Positions 30,675 to 39,836 of a stretch of DNA of 64,000 nucleotides are shown here, piece by piece. Every line of letters begins with the position of its first letter. Positions within the stretch are counted from its first letter, which is position 1. The notes beneath the pieces are model-generated. The model saw only the letters and a program-made list of their open reading frames with translations. It ran no database searches and was not told the DNA's origin. The position numbers and the translations under genes were made by a program. Source of the stretch: an uncultured Oscillospiraceae bacterium (lineage in GTDB: Bacteria; Bacillota; Clostridia; Oscillospirales; Oscillospiraceae); the NCBI GenBank assembly GCA_947589225.1, contig CANQBC010000001.1, positions 124,001-188,000 on the forward strand. Reading direction: 5' to 3'.

Positions 30675-32285
30675 TTACAGGCTCTCCCCCGGGCCCTCGC
30701 CGTCCGGCGTATCGGGGAAGGTCTGACCGTCGGGGAGGTCGGGCGGGGTCTGGCCGTCGAAGTCCTCCGGGGGCGTCTGGCCGCCTTTGAAGCCCTCCGG
30801 GGGCTGGCCGCCGTCCTGGCCTCCGGGGAACCGGCCTCCGCCGTGGCCGTCCATGCCGCCGGGGAAGCCCTGTCCGCCGGGCCTGCCCATACCGCCCTGG
30901 ACGTCCGCGCCCGCCTCGGCGGAGCCGATGAGGGTGTCCCCGTTATAGAGGGCGTAGAGGCCGTCGCCGATCCGGGGGGAGGAGACGAGGAGGAGGGAGA
31001 AGGCGTTGGCGGTGGGGACGGACATCAGCTCGTTCCCCTCCGCGTCCTTCAGAGCGTACTGCGTCCCTCCGGCGGCGTTTCGCAGACTGAACACCGCGCA
31101 GGACTGGGCGCTGGCCCCGTCGATGGCGTCCAGCATGTTGCCGGTGGCCACGACAACGCCGCCGTTTATGAGGATGCCCATGTCGGAGTCGATGCCAGCG
31201 TCGCCGGAGGTGGGGCAGGCGTAGGCGCGAACCGTGCCGCCGTTAATAACCAGCCAGCCGTTGGAGTCGATGCCGTCCCCCTCGCCGGTGGAGCCGTTGA
31301 CGGTGACGGTGAGCGCCCCGGCGTTGACCGTGGTGACGGAGACGCCGTCCTCGTTGGTGTTGATCCCGTCGTTGCCGGAGACGATGTTGATGACGCCGCC
31401 GTTGACGGTCAGGTGCAGCTCGGAGTCCAAGCCCTCGTTCTGGGCGTTTATGTTGAGGACGCCGTCGTTGCCGGTGACGTTCATGCTCATTTTGGAGTAG
31501 AAAGCCCCGTCGTACTTGTGGAGCTTCTTGCTGTCCACCACGGTCTTTCCGTCCTCGCTGAGTTCAACGGACTTGTAGATGCGGGCCACATAGGAGCCGT
31601 TCACCGTGTTCTCCGACCCGTCGGCGATGTAGACGTTTGCCCCGGCGGCGGAGGTGTCCACCTCCGCTTTGGGGTCGCCCTTGTCCCCGCACTCGTAGAC
31701 GTTGTAGAAGATGACGGCGGGGGCCACGGTGCAGGTGACGTCCACGCCGTCAAGCACCAAATTTACCACGGCCTCGGGGTCGTCCTCCGCGTCCTCCCCC
31801 AGATCCACCGCGATCTGCCCGGCGGAGAGGGAGCCGGAGAGCACATAGGTGCCGGGCGCGGTGATGTGGACTACCGTGTGGGCCGCGGCCTCATCGGCGG
31901 AGTGCTCGTCGGCTTCGCCGCCCTCGCCGTAGGTGAAATCATGGCCGGCCTCGTAGTAGACGATGTCGCGGGCGGTGTACACGTCCGTCCTGTCCTCGGT
32001 GAGAGGCTCGCCGTCGACGGTCACGGCGTCGTCGGAAAGGCCGATGCGGATCCCGTCGGGGATGACCACGTCCGTGGGCACGCCGTAGAGAGGATCGCCG
32101 CCTGCCTCGGCGCCTGCCCCGGTGTCTCCGGAGCCGCCGGAGCTGTCCGTGCCGTCTGCCCCGCCGTCACCCGGGCCGCCGCCGGAGACGTCCGGACTGT
32201 CTGTCCCGCCGGTTTTGGCGCCCGAGCAGGAGGCGAGGGACAGGAGCAGGGACAGGGCAAGGGTCAAAAGGATGAATTTTTTCAT
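30675..32285 (-). CDS. Carbohydrate-binding domain lipoprotein (DUF4353, Cthe_2159-like)
   Basis: A 536-residue lipoprotein. The signal peptide ends in a lipobox, LASC (Cys about 20). A Gly/Ser/Asp-rich spacer follows, then a right-handed beta-helix built from repeats such as NDGVLNINAQNEGLDSELHL, VNGGVINIVSGNDGINT and GEGDGIDSNGWLVINGG. This is the DUF4353 family, typified by Clostridium thermocellum Cthe_2159, which binds cellulose-like or acidic polysaccharides and calcium. The C-terminus is a Gly/Pro-rich tail with repeated GGQ and PPE/PPD motifs. It is likely an extracellular polysaccharide-binding protein. RBS: GAGGT 8 nt before the ATG. Confidence 0.9.
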   Translation of the reverse strand: MKKFILLTLALSLLLSLASCSGAKTGGTDSPDVSGGGPGDGGADGTDSSGGSGDTGAGAEAGGDPLYGVPTDVVIPDGIRIGLSDDAVTVDGEPLTEDRTDVYTARDIVYYEAGHDFTYGEGGEADEHSADEAAAHTVVHITAPGTYVLSGSLSAGQIAVDLGEDAEDDPEAVVNLVLDGVDVTCTVAPAVIFYNVYECGDKGDPKAEVDTSAAGANVYIADGSENTVNGSYVARIYKSVELSEDGKTVVDSKKLHKYDGAFYSKMSMNVTGNDGVLNINAQNEGLDSELHLTVNGGVINIVSGNDGINTNEDGVSVTTVNAGALTVTVNGSTGEGDGIDSNGWLVINGGTVRAYACPTSGDAGIDSDMGILINGGVVVATGNMLDAIDGASAQSCAVFSLRNAAGGTQYALKDAEGNELMSVPTANAFSLLLVSSPRIGDGLYALYNGDTLIGSAEAGADVQGGMGRPGGQGFPGGMDGHGGGRFPGGQDGGQPPEGFKGGQTPPEDFDGQTPPDLPDGQTFPDTPDGEGPGESL

Positions 32286-32409
32286 AAAACGTACCTCGTT
32301 TTTCTGGGATGGGCACAGTTTAAGCCGGATATTTTACGATTTTGCGTCCGAAAAGAAAACCAAATGTAAACAAAAAGTTGATAAAATGTGTCTGACGGGG
32401 CGAAAGACG

Positions 32410-32444
32410 GCCTTTTTGTGCAACTGTTGCAAAATGAAAGGCCA
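32410..32444. other. Hairpin upstream of the glycogen promoter
   Basis: GGCCTTT and AAAGGCC bracket an inner GCAAC/GTTGC stem. It lies about 60 bp upstream of the glgB promoter and about 125 bp upstream of the divergent lipoprotein gene. No T-run and no gene is seen in the rest of 32286-32503. Confidence 0.4.
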
Positions 32445-32503
32445 TTTTCCGGGCAAACAGTAAAAAGTAACGAAAAACGACAATTGAATTGCATGGAAAA
32501 CGG

Positions 32504-32532
32504 TGGACAAATTGGAACACATCTGTTATAAT
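32504..32532 (+). promoter_or_regulatory. Promoter of the glycogen operon
   Basis: TGGACA (32504-32509), 17-bp spacer, TATAAT (32527-32532), followed by a leader of about 75 nt to glgB. It is the only strong promoter seen before the seven-gene glycogen cluster. Confidence 0.82.
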
Positions 32533-32613
32533 ATTTCCGTGGCGGCGAGCACGCCTCGATTTTGCGTGCCGCGCGCAAGGGAAAAACCACCATTATCTAC
32601 ATAAGAGGGTGTA

Positions 32614-34518
32614 ATGACGATGGCTGAAAAAATGCTTACTAACGATGAAAGCTGGGAGTTTTCCGAAGGCACATGGACCCGCGCCTATGAGAAATTCGGG
32701 GCGCACAGGGGCGTGGAAAACGGCGTGGAGGGCTGGAATTTCAATGTGTGGGCGCCCGGAGCGAGAACCGTGCGGCTCGCCGGCTCCTGGTGCGACTGGG
32801 ATCCCCAGCGCCACTTTCTGATCCACACCGAGCAAAACGGCGTGTGGCACATATTCATGCCGGGACTGAACGCCGGGGAGAGCTACAAGTATGTCATTGA
32901 GACCAGGGACGGGAGGCTTCTTTACAAGGCCGACCCGTACGGATATTTTTGCGAAAGACCTCCTGAGACGGCCTCGAGACTGGCGGATATCGACACCTTC
33001 CAGTGGACCGACCAGAAGTGGATGGCGGCCCGCGCAAAGGGCAACCGCCGGGAGAAACCCCTGAACATTTACGAGGTGCATCTGGGCTCCTGGCGGCGGC
33101 ATGAGGACGGCACTATGCTCAGCTACTATGAGCTGGCCGAGACGCTGGTGCCCTACGCCGTTGAGATGGGCTACACGCACCTGGAGATCATGCCCGTGAT
33201 GGAGCACCCCTTTGACGGCTCCTGGGGCTATCAGCTCACCGGTTACTACGCCCCCACCTCCCGGTACGGCGAGCCGTGGGAGTTCCAGCACTTTATAAAC
33301 GAGGCCCACAAGGCCGGTATCGGCGTGATCCTGGACTGGGCGCCGGCCCATTTCTGCCGCGACGCCCACGGTTTGGGCGAATTCGTGGGAGAGCCCCTCT
33401 ACGAGGGAGGATCCCATCCCCAGTGGGGAACGTACAAATTTAACGTAAAGCGCGGCGAGGTTCGCTCCTTCCTCATCTCCAACGCCCTCTTTTGGATTGA
33501 TCGCTACCACGCGGACGGCATCCGTGTGGACGGCGTCACAAGCATGCTATACCTCAACTTCGGCATCGACGACGAGCGCCTGAAGAAGCACGCCGCCGAC
33601 GGCACGGAGCACGACTACGACTCCATCTCCCTCATTCAGAAGATCAACTCCACCGTTTCCCGTGAGTATCCGGACGTGATGATGATAGCGGAGGAGTCCA
33701 CCGCTTGGCCGTTGGTCACCTACCCGCCCGACGACGGGGGCCTGGGCTTCCACTTCAAGTGGGACATGGGCTGGATGCACGATACCTTGAACTACATGAA
33801 AACGGACTTCCCGTACCGTTCCGCGCACCACGGCGCGCTGACCTTCTCCATGATGTACGCTTTCAACGAAAACTTTGTTCTGGCGCTGAGCCATGACGAG
33901 GTTGTCCACGGCAAGGCGTCTCTCATCGGGAAAATGCCTGGCGACTACTGGAGACAGTTTGCGGGGCTTCGATCCCTGCTGCTCTATCAGATGCTCCACT
34001 CCGGCGCAAAGCTCAACTTCATGGGCGCGGAGATCGGACAGTTTATTGAGTGGCGCTACTACGAGGGGCTGGAGTGGTTCCTTCTGGGCTACGACGCCCA
34101 CCGCAAGCACCAGGAGTACGTGAAGGAGCTCAACCATCTGTTCCTGAGGGAAAAGTCCCTGTGGCAGAAGAACTTCTCCTGGGAGGGCTTTGAGTGGCTG
34201 GATGCCGACGACTCGTCCCGGTCGATCCTCACCTTCATCCGCCACGGCAAGAGGCCCACGGAGGATCTGGTCTGCCTTTTGTCCTTCGTCCCCGAGACCT
34301 ACGACGGGTTCCGCGTCGGCGTACCTCGCAAGGGTACCTATGTGGAGATCTTCAACTCCGACGACCAGCGCTTCGGCGGTTCCGGCAGGATCAACGCCGA
34401 ACCGTTGGAGGCGGAGAAGATACCCGCCCACGGAAAGAAGTATTCCGTTGCGGTCAAGACCCCGCCCATCGGAGGACTGATCCTCAAGAGGCTTCCGCCA
34501 CCGCCGAAGAAGGCGTGA
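32614..34518 (+). CDS. glgB: 1,4-alpha-glucan branching enzyme GlgB
   Basis: A 634-residue GH13 enzyme that cuts an alpha-1,4 chain and re-attaches it as an alpha-1,6 branch. An N-terminal CBM48 domain (WNFNVWAPGARTVRLAGSWC) precedes the catalytic barrel. Nucleophile Asp306 lies in GIRVDGVTSMLY, acid/base Glu360 in MIAEEST, and transition-state Asp428 in LSHDEVVHGK. It is first in the glycogen operon. ATG 32614 is only 4 nt from AGAGGG; ATG 32620 two codons later is an alternative with 10-nt spacing. Confidence 0.97.
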   Translation: MTMAEKMLTNDESWEFSEGTWTRAYEKFGAHRGVENGVEGWNFNVWAPGARTVRLAGSWCDWDPQRHFLIHTEQNGVWHIFMPGLNAGESYKYVIETRDGRLLYKADPYGYFCERPPETASRLADIDTFQWTDQKWMAARAKGNRREKPLNIYEVHLGSWRRHEDGTMLSYYELAETLVPYAVEMGYTHLEIMPVMEHPFDGSWGYQLTGYYAPTSRYGEPWEFQHFINEAHKAGIGVILDWAPAHFCRDAHGLGEFVGEPLYEGGSHPQWGTYKFNVKRGEVRSFLISNALFWIDRYHADGIRVDGVTSMLYLNFGIDDERLKKHAADGTEHDYDSISLIQKINSTVSREYPDVMMIAEESTAWPLVTYPPDDGGLGFHFKWDMGWMHDTLNYMKTDFPYRSAHHGALTFSMMYAFNENFVLALSHDEVVHGKASLIGKMPGDYWRQFAGLRSLLLYQMLHSGAKLNFMGAEIGQFIEWRYYEGLEWFLLGYDAHRKHQEYVKELNHLFLREKSLWQKNFSWEGFEWLDADDSSRSILTFIRHGKRPTEDLVCLLSFVPETYDGFRVGVPRKGTYVEIFNSDDQRFGGSGRINAEPLEAEKIPAHGKKYSVAVKTPPIGGLILKRLPPPPKKA

Positions 34519-34659
34519 CGGCGCCCGCTGCCCCGAGGGGAGCGGGCCCCCGCTCCTCTTTAAATGCGGCCCCCTTTGCCGGAGCTCCGGCAATGAAACG
34601 GATTTCAAGCGCTCCGCGCTTTAAATAGACCCTATAAATATTAAGGAGTAACCCAATTT

Positions 34660-37077
34660 ATGTTCAAGGACAAAAAGGATTTCACAAGACAGCTGGAGGC
34701 GGCGGCCATTTCCAACTACGCAAGGCCCTTCGCCAAGCTGACCGGCAAGCTCAAGTACGCCACCCTTGCCAAGCTCATTGCCAACAACGCCCGGAACGTC
34801 CGCGTCGTGTCGGACTCCACCCGTCAGGAGGAGAAAAAGCGCGTCTACTACTTCTCTATGGAGTTTTTGCTGGGCAAGCTCCTGGAAAACTATATTATGA
34901 ACTTCGGTATCAAGGACATCGTGGAGGAGGGCCTTGCCGACTACGGCGTGACCATCGCCGACCTGGAGGCCGAGGAGGTGGACGCGGGCCTGGGCAACGG
35001 CGGTCTTGGAAGGCTTGCGGCCTGCTTCATCGACTCCCTGGCGTCCTTAGGCTACATCGGACAGGGCAACGGCATCCGCTACCGCTACGGACTTTTCCAC
35101 CAGCGCATCGTCAACGGCTGCCAGGTGGAGGATCCGGACAACTGGCTGGAGGACGGCTACCCCTGGGAGATAGAGCGCCCCGAGGAGGCCGTAAAAGTCC
35201 GCTTCGGCGGCACCGTGGTGCATAAGTACTCCGGCAATTCCATGAGCTACGAGTGGACCGGCGGCGAGGAGATCCTGGCTGTACCCTACGACGTGCCCAT
35301 CGTGGGCTACGGCGGGCAGACCGTCAACAACCTGCGGCTCTGGAGCGCCGAGCCGGCCAAGCAGAATTTCGACATGGACGCCTTCAACCGCGGCGACTAC
35401 GCGGGGGCCATGAAATTCCGTTCCGACGTGGAGGCCATCACCTCCGTCCTCTACCCCAACGACAACGCCGACCCCGGCAAGGTGCTGAGGCTCAAGCAGG
35501 AGTATATGTTCGTGGCCGCCGGCCTTAAATCCATTATCCGCTATTACAAGCGCGAGTACGGCAAACACGCCTGGAGGCGCTTTCCTGAGCTTATCGCCAT
35601 CCATACCAACGACACCCACCCGGCTCTGTGCGCGCCCGAGCTGCTTCGCCTGCTCATTGACGAGGAGGGGCTCGACTGGGATACCGCCTGGGAGATCGTC
35701 ACAAAGTCGATTTCCTACACCAACCACACCATTCTCCCCGAGGCGCTGGAAAAGTGGCCCATTGATATGTTCCAGCGGCTGCTGCCCCGGGTCTACGACT
35801 TTGTGCAGGAGATCGACCGGCGCTACCGGGAGTCCTTCGCCATGCGCCGCGAGCAGAACCAGGAGCTTTTGATGAACACCGCCATTCTCTGGGGCGGCCA
35901 GGTGAGGATGGCCAACCTGTCCGTTATTGCCGGCCACGCCGTCAATGGCGTCGCCGCCCTCCACACGGAGATCTTAAAGCGCGATGTGCTGAGGGATTTC
36001 TACACCCTCACCCCTGAAAAATTCAACAACAAGACAAACGGCGTCACCCACCGGCGCTTCCTGGCTCAGGCCAACCCCACCTACGCAGCCCTCATCACCG
36101 AGGCCATTGGCGATAAGTGGTATACCGACGCCATGGAGCTTTCCAAGCTCAAGGATTTTGAAAACGATAACGCGTTTCTGGAGAAGGCCGCCGCCTCCAA
36201 GGCCAGGAACAAGCAGGTGCTGGCCAAGTATATCAAGGACGTCACTGGCATCATCGTCGACACCGACTCCATCTTCGACATCCAGGTCAAGCGCTTCCAC
36301 GCCTACAAGAGACAGCTTCTGAACCTCTTCAAGATCATGGATCTCTACAACCACATTCTTGAGGATCCCAATTTCGACGTAAGGCCCACCACCTTCATCT
36401 TCGCGGGTAAGGCCGCCCAGGGGTACGAGTTCGCCAAGAACACCATCCGGCTCGTAAACTCCGTGGCCGACGTCATAAACTCCGATTCCCGCGTGCGCGG
36501 CCGCATCCGCGTGGTGTTCATCCCCAACTTCTCCGTCTCCAACGGCCAGCTCATCTACCCCGCCGCCGACATCTCCGAGCAGATCTCCACCGCCGGCATG
36601 GAGGCCAGCGGCACCGGCTGCATGAAGTTCATGATGAACGGCGCCATTACCCTTGGCACCCTGGACGGGGCCAATGTGGAGATCGTGGAGCAGGTGGGCT
36701 TTGAGAACGCCGAGATCTTCGGGCTCAAGACCGAGGAGATCGCCGAGCTCAAGCGCGGCTGGGGTTACTTCGCCCGCGGCGAGTACGAGGGCAATCCCCG
36801 TTTACGCCGTGTGGTGGATCAGCTTACCGACGGCACTTACGCCAGGCTCTCCGGCGGCTTTGACAGTGTGTATTCCAACCTTATGAACTCCAACGACGAA
36901 TTCTTCGTCCTCAAGGACTTCCAGCCCTATGTGGACGCCTGGCACCGCCTGGAGCGGCTCCACGGCGACAGGAACGAGTGGTACCGCAAGTCCGTCCACA
37001 ACACAGCCTGCTCCGGCATCTTCTCCTCCGACAGAACGATCAGAGAGTACGCGGACGACGTATGGAAGCTCAATTAA
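34660..37077 (+). CDS. glgP: Glycogen/alpha-glucan phosphorylase
   Basis: An 805-residue GT35 enzyme that releases glucose 1-phosphate from glycogen ends using phosphate and pyridoxal phosphate. The N-terminal part has VYYFSMEFLLGKLLENY and AGLGNGGLGRLAACFIDSLA. The cofactor lysine is Lys656 in EASGTGCMKF; most family members read EASGTGNMKF, so residue 654 is Cys instead of Asn. It is the second gene of the operon. The stop codon lies inside a perfect 15-bp stem. A 344-bp non-coding gap with repeat B separates it from glgC. Confidence 0.97.
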   Translation: MFKDKKDFTRQLEAAAISNYARPFAKLTGKLKYATLAKLIANNARNVRVVSDSTRQEEKKRVYYFSMEFLLGKLLENYIMNFGIKDIVEEGLADYGVTIADLEAEEVDAGLGNGGLGRLAACFIDSLASLGYIGQGNGIRYRYGLFHQRIVNGCQVEDPDNWLEDGYPWEIERPEEAVKVRFGGTVVHKYSGNSMSYEWTGGEEILAVPYDVPIVGYGGQTVNNLRLWSAEPAKQNFDMDAFNRGDYAGAMKFRSDVEAITSVLYPNDNADPGKVLRLKQEYMFVAAGLKSIIRYYKREYGKHAWRRFPELIAIHTNDTHPALCAPELLRLLIDEEGLDWDTAWEIVTKSISYTNHTILPEALEKWPIDMFQRLLPRVYDFVQEIDRRYRESFAMRREQNQELLMNTAILWGGQVRMANLSVIAGHAVNGVAALHTEILKRDVLRDFYTLTPEKFNNKTNGVTHRRFLAQANPTYAALITEAIGDKWYTDAMELSKLKDFENDNAFLEKAAASKARNKQVLAKYIKDVTGIIVDTDSIFDIQVKRFHAYKRQLLNLFKIMDLYNHILEDPNFDVRPTTFIFAGKAAQGYEFAKNTIRLVNSVADVINSDSRVRGRIRVVFIPNFSVSNGQLIYPAADISEQISTAGMEASGTGCMKFMMNGAITLGTLDGANVEIVEQVGFENAEIFGLKTEEIAELKRGWGYFARGEYEGNPRLRRVVDQLTDGTYARLSGGFDSVYSNLMNSNDEFFVLKDFQPYVDAWHRLERLHGDRNEWYRKSVHNTACSGIFSSDRTIREYADDVWKLN

Positions 37078-37107
37078 CATCAAATGGACAGAGTCCATTT
37101 GATGTTA
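37075..37107 (+). other. 15-bp perfect hairpin enclosing the glgP stop codon
   Basis: TAACATCAAATGGAC and GTCCATTTGATGTTA pair perfectly across a 3-nt loop. The TAA stop is at the base of the stem. No T-run follows, so it more likely shapes mRNA stability or partial read-through within the operon than terminates it. Confidence 0.8.
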
Positions 37108-37118
37108 GAAAGATTTGC

Positions 37119-37303
37119 CGGTTCCCTGCGGGCACTCGTCGTCGCGCAAGCCGCTTTGCCTCGCCCTCCCTTTGGTCGGGCCCAGGCGCTGGCTCGGCTC
37201 CTCCTCTGCCCACGCAATCATTGATCGCGCGGGGCCCCTGGATGGGGCCGCACACTCCGGGAACCTGAGAGGGCGTTTTTCCAAGGCGCGTGTCCTTGGA
37301 AAG
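37119..37303 (-). repeat. Dispersed intergenic repeat B, copy 1
   Basis: Non-coding GC-rich sequence matching, in opposite orientation, the two tandem units at 61391-61677. Shared blocks are CCGCGCGATCA, GATTGCGTGGG, GAGGAGGAGC and GCAAAGCGGCT, together with a CCAAGG/CCTTGG hairpin at one end. A second hairpin (GTTCGCGCCC/GGGCGCGAAC, 37318-37339) lies between the repeat and glgC. Confidence 0.8.
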
Positions 37304-37421
37304 ATGATCGGATCTTGTTCGCGCCCGCGGGCGCGAACTCTGCGAGGCTATTTTGGGATGATAAGCCTTAGGGCTTGTATTATTCAAAAATAAATAAATT
37401 CTCATAAAGGGAGGTCGTTTT

Positions 37422-38561
37422 GTGGTAAACAAAAAACCGTTCATAGCCATGCTGCTTGCCGGAGGGCAGGGCAGCAGGCTTGGTGCTCTCACGAAGCACA
37501 TCGCGAAACCCGCCGTCTCCTTTGGCGGCAAGTACCGTATCATTGACTTTGCCCTCTCCAACTGCGCCAACTCCCACATCGACACCGTGGGCGTGCTGAC
37601 CCAGTATCGGCCATACCTTCTGAATACGTATATAGGCACCGGCTCCAGCTGGGATCTGGACTCCCACGATGGCGGCGTCTCCATCCTGCCCCCCTATGCT
37701 ACCGAGACAGGCGGCCAGTGGTACGCCGGCACCGCCGACGCCATCTACCAGAACCTGGACTACATAAACCTCTACGACCCCGATTACGTGATCATCCTCT
37801 CCGGCGACCACATCTACCGCATGGACTACCGGAAGATGCTCCGCACCCATATCGACAACAACGCCGATCTCACCATCGCCGTCATGACCGTGCCCTGGGA
37901 GGAGGCCCCGCGTCTGGGCATCCTGGCCGCCGATGAGACCGACAAGATCTACGACTTCGAGGAGAAGCCCGCCAAGCCCAAGTCGAACCTGGCGTCCATG
38001 GGCATCTACATCTTCTCCAAGAAGATCCTCGAGGATTCCCTTATCGCCGACGCCCGCGACCCGGATTCCGAGCACGACTTCGGCAAGAACATCATCCCCG
38101 CCCTCCTTGCCCAGGGTAAGCGCCTCTTTGTCCACCGCTTTGAGGGGTTCTGGAAGGATGTGGGGACTATCCCCAGTTTCCATGAGACCAGCATGGATCT
38201 TCTGGAGGCCCAGCCGCAGTTCGACCTGATGGGAGAGGATTTCCCGATCCTCACGCAGGACGACTCCCTGCCTCCCCACTACGTGGGGCCCAAGGGCAGC
38301 GTTGACCACGCCTTTGTGGCAAACGGCGCCGTCATTCTGGGCAAGGTAGAGCATTCCATCATCTCCAAGGGGTGCAAAATCGAGGAGGGCGCCGTGGTGG
38401 CCGACTCCATTCTGCTTCCCGACGTCACCGTGGAGAAGGGGGCCGTGGTGACCCGCGCCATCGTGGGCGAGGGTTCCACCGTCAAGGCAAAGGCCGTGTT
38501 CGGCAGCGCCGACAAGGATGTTGCCATCGCCGTCGTCGGCGACGACGCGGTGGTCGAATAA
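37422..38561 (+). CDS. glgC: Glucose-1-phosphate adenylyltransferase GlgC
   Basis: A 379-residue nucleotidyltransferase that makes ADP-glucose from glucose 1-phosphate and ATP, the committed step of glycogen synthesis. [15 protein letters not shown] is the nucleotide-binding loop, with [20 protein letters not shown] following. [12 protein letters not shown] and [10 protein letters not shown] belong to the active site. A C-terminal left-handed beta-helix of hexapeptide repeats is present. The frame opens at GTG 37422 after GGGAGG. glgD starts 15 nt downstream, so both subunits are made together. Confidence 0.97.
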   Translation: MVNKKPFIAMLLAGGQGSRLGALTKHIAKPAVSFGGKYRIIDFALSNCANSHIDTVGVLTQYRPYLLNTYIGTGSSWDLDSHDGGVSILPPYATETGGQWYAGTADAIYQNLDYINLYDPDYVIILSGDHIYRMDYRKMLRTHIDNNADLTIAVMTVPWEEAPRLGILAADETDKIYDFEEKPAKPKSNLASMGIYIFSKKILEDSLIADARDPDSEHDFGKNIIPALLAQGKRLFVHRFEGFWKDVGTIPSFHETSMDLLEAQPQFDLMGEDFPILTQDDSLPPHYVGPKGSVDHAFVANGAVILGKVEHSIISKGCKIEEGAVVADSILLPDVTVEKGAVVTRAIVGEGSTVKAKAVFGSADKDVAIAVVGDDAVVE

Positions 38562-38576
38562 GGAGGGTGTGAAAGA

Positions 38577-39659
38577 ATGGATAGAGTAATCGGACTTATC
38601 GCCGCCAACTTTGAGACACGCGACATGGGCGAGCTTACTGAGGATCGCACCATCGGCTCCCTCCCTTACGGCGGAAATTACAGAGTGGTGGATTTTCCCC
38701 TTTCCAATATGGTAAACTCCGGCATCAACACCATCGGCCTTGTGACCCCCTATAAGTACCGCTCCATCATCGACCATGTGGGCGCCGGCAAGGCGTGGGA
38801 TCTGGATCGCAAGAACGGCGGACTTTTCGTGCTTCCCGGCTCCGTCTTTGGCGTACACAGCGAGAACAGCCACTTTCTCCTGCGGGATATCCGCCGGAAC
38901 ACCATCTATCTCGAGAGAAGTCCGGCCCCCTATATCCTGGTGACCGCCGCCAACGTCATCTCCCACATGGACTACCGCCCCCTCATTATGGAGCATATCA
39001 AATCCGGCGCCGACATCACCATGGCCTACAACACCGCCGACCGCGACGAGTCCCACCGCCTGGGCGTCACGGTCGAGGATGGCAAGGTCGTGGGGTTCAA
39101 GCCCAACCCCAAGAGGTATGAGGACGCCATGCTTGACACCTTTGTCATTTCCCGCGATCTGCTCATGAAGATCATAGAGTGGTACGCCGCCATCGATTAC
39201 CTGGATTTCTTCGAGGCTATCGAGGGGGATCTGGACAAGATGGATGTCCGCGGCTGGAAGTATGAGGGCTATGCCCGCCAGATGTTCACCAGCCGTGACT
39301 ACTTTGAGTACTCCATGGAAATACTGAATCTTGACGTGTTCAGCGAGCTGTTCAGCCGTGAGCGTCCCCTCGCCACCAAGGCGGCCGAGGCCGCTCCCGC
39401 CAAGTATCTTGACGGCGCCAAGGTACGAAATTCCATGATCTCCGCCGGATCCCTCATTGAGGGCGAGGTGAACCACTCCATCCTCTTCCGGGGCGTGAAG
39501 GTGGGCAAGGGCGCGAAGGTGAAGAATTCCATCATCATGCAGCGGTGCGTCATCGAGGACGGCGCCGTGGTGGAGAACGTCATTCTGGACAAGTCCCAGG
39601 TCGTCAAGGCCGGCGCCGTTATCAAGGGCACCGGCGACACGACCTTCATCAAAAGATGA
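38577..39659 (+). CDS. glgD: Glucose-1-phosphate adenylyltransferase subunit GlgD
   Basis: A 360-residue paralogue of GlgC found in Gram-positive bacteria. It keeps the overall fold and the C-terminal beta-helix, but the N-terminal nucleotide loop is degenerate (IAANFETRDMGELTEDR instead of LAGGQGSRL). GlgD alone is usually inactive or weak and enhances GlgC in a mixed oligomer. A GGAGG site before the ATG and the 15-nt gap to glgC support co-expression. Confidence 0.96.
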   Translation: MDRVIGLIAANFETRDMGELTEDRTIGSLPYGGNYRVVDFPLSNMVNSGINTIGLVTPYKYRSIIDHVGAGKAWDLDRKNGGLFVLPGSVFGVHSENSHFLLRDIRRNTIYLERSPAPYILVTAANVISHMDYRPLIMEHIKSGADITMAYNTADRDESHRLGVTVEDGKVVGFKPNPKRYEDAMLDTFVISRDLLMKIIEWYAAIDYLDFFEAIEGDLDKMDVRGWKYEGYARQMFTSRDYFEYSMEILNLDVFSELFSRERPLATKAAEAAPAKYLDGAKVRNSMISAGSLIEGEVNHSILFRGVKVGKGAKVKNSIIMQRCVIEDGAVVENVILDKSQVVKAGAVIKGTGDTTFIKR

Positions 39660-39836
39660 AGCTCAGGACAAGGCCGTCACTGATCGCCGAGCGCGGACAC
39701 GGTGAAACGGGCCGCGTCCGGCGGGAAGGGAGCACGGAGACTGAGGGGCGGCCGTCCCGCCCCAAGGCAGAGCGTGTTCCGCGACGGTGTTCTCTGCGCA
39801 GCTCATATTCTTTCTAAATGGGAGGAAGCGGATAAG

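Noticed and set aside
39660..39836. Riboswitch or small gene between glgD and glgA
   Set aside because: No recognisable conserved structure, promoter or RBS-led frame apart from glgA itself.
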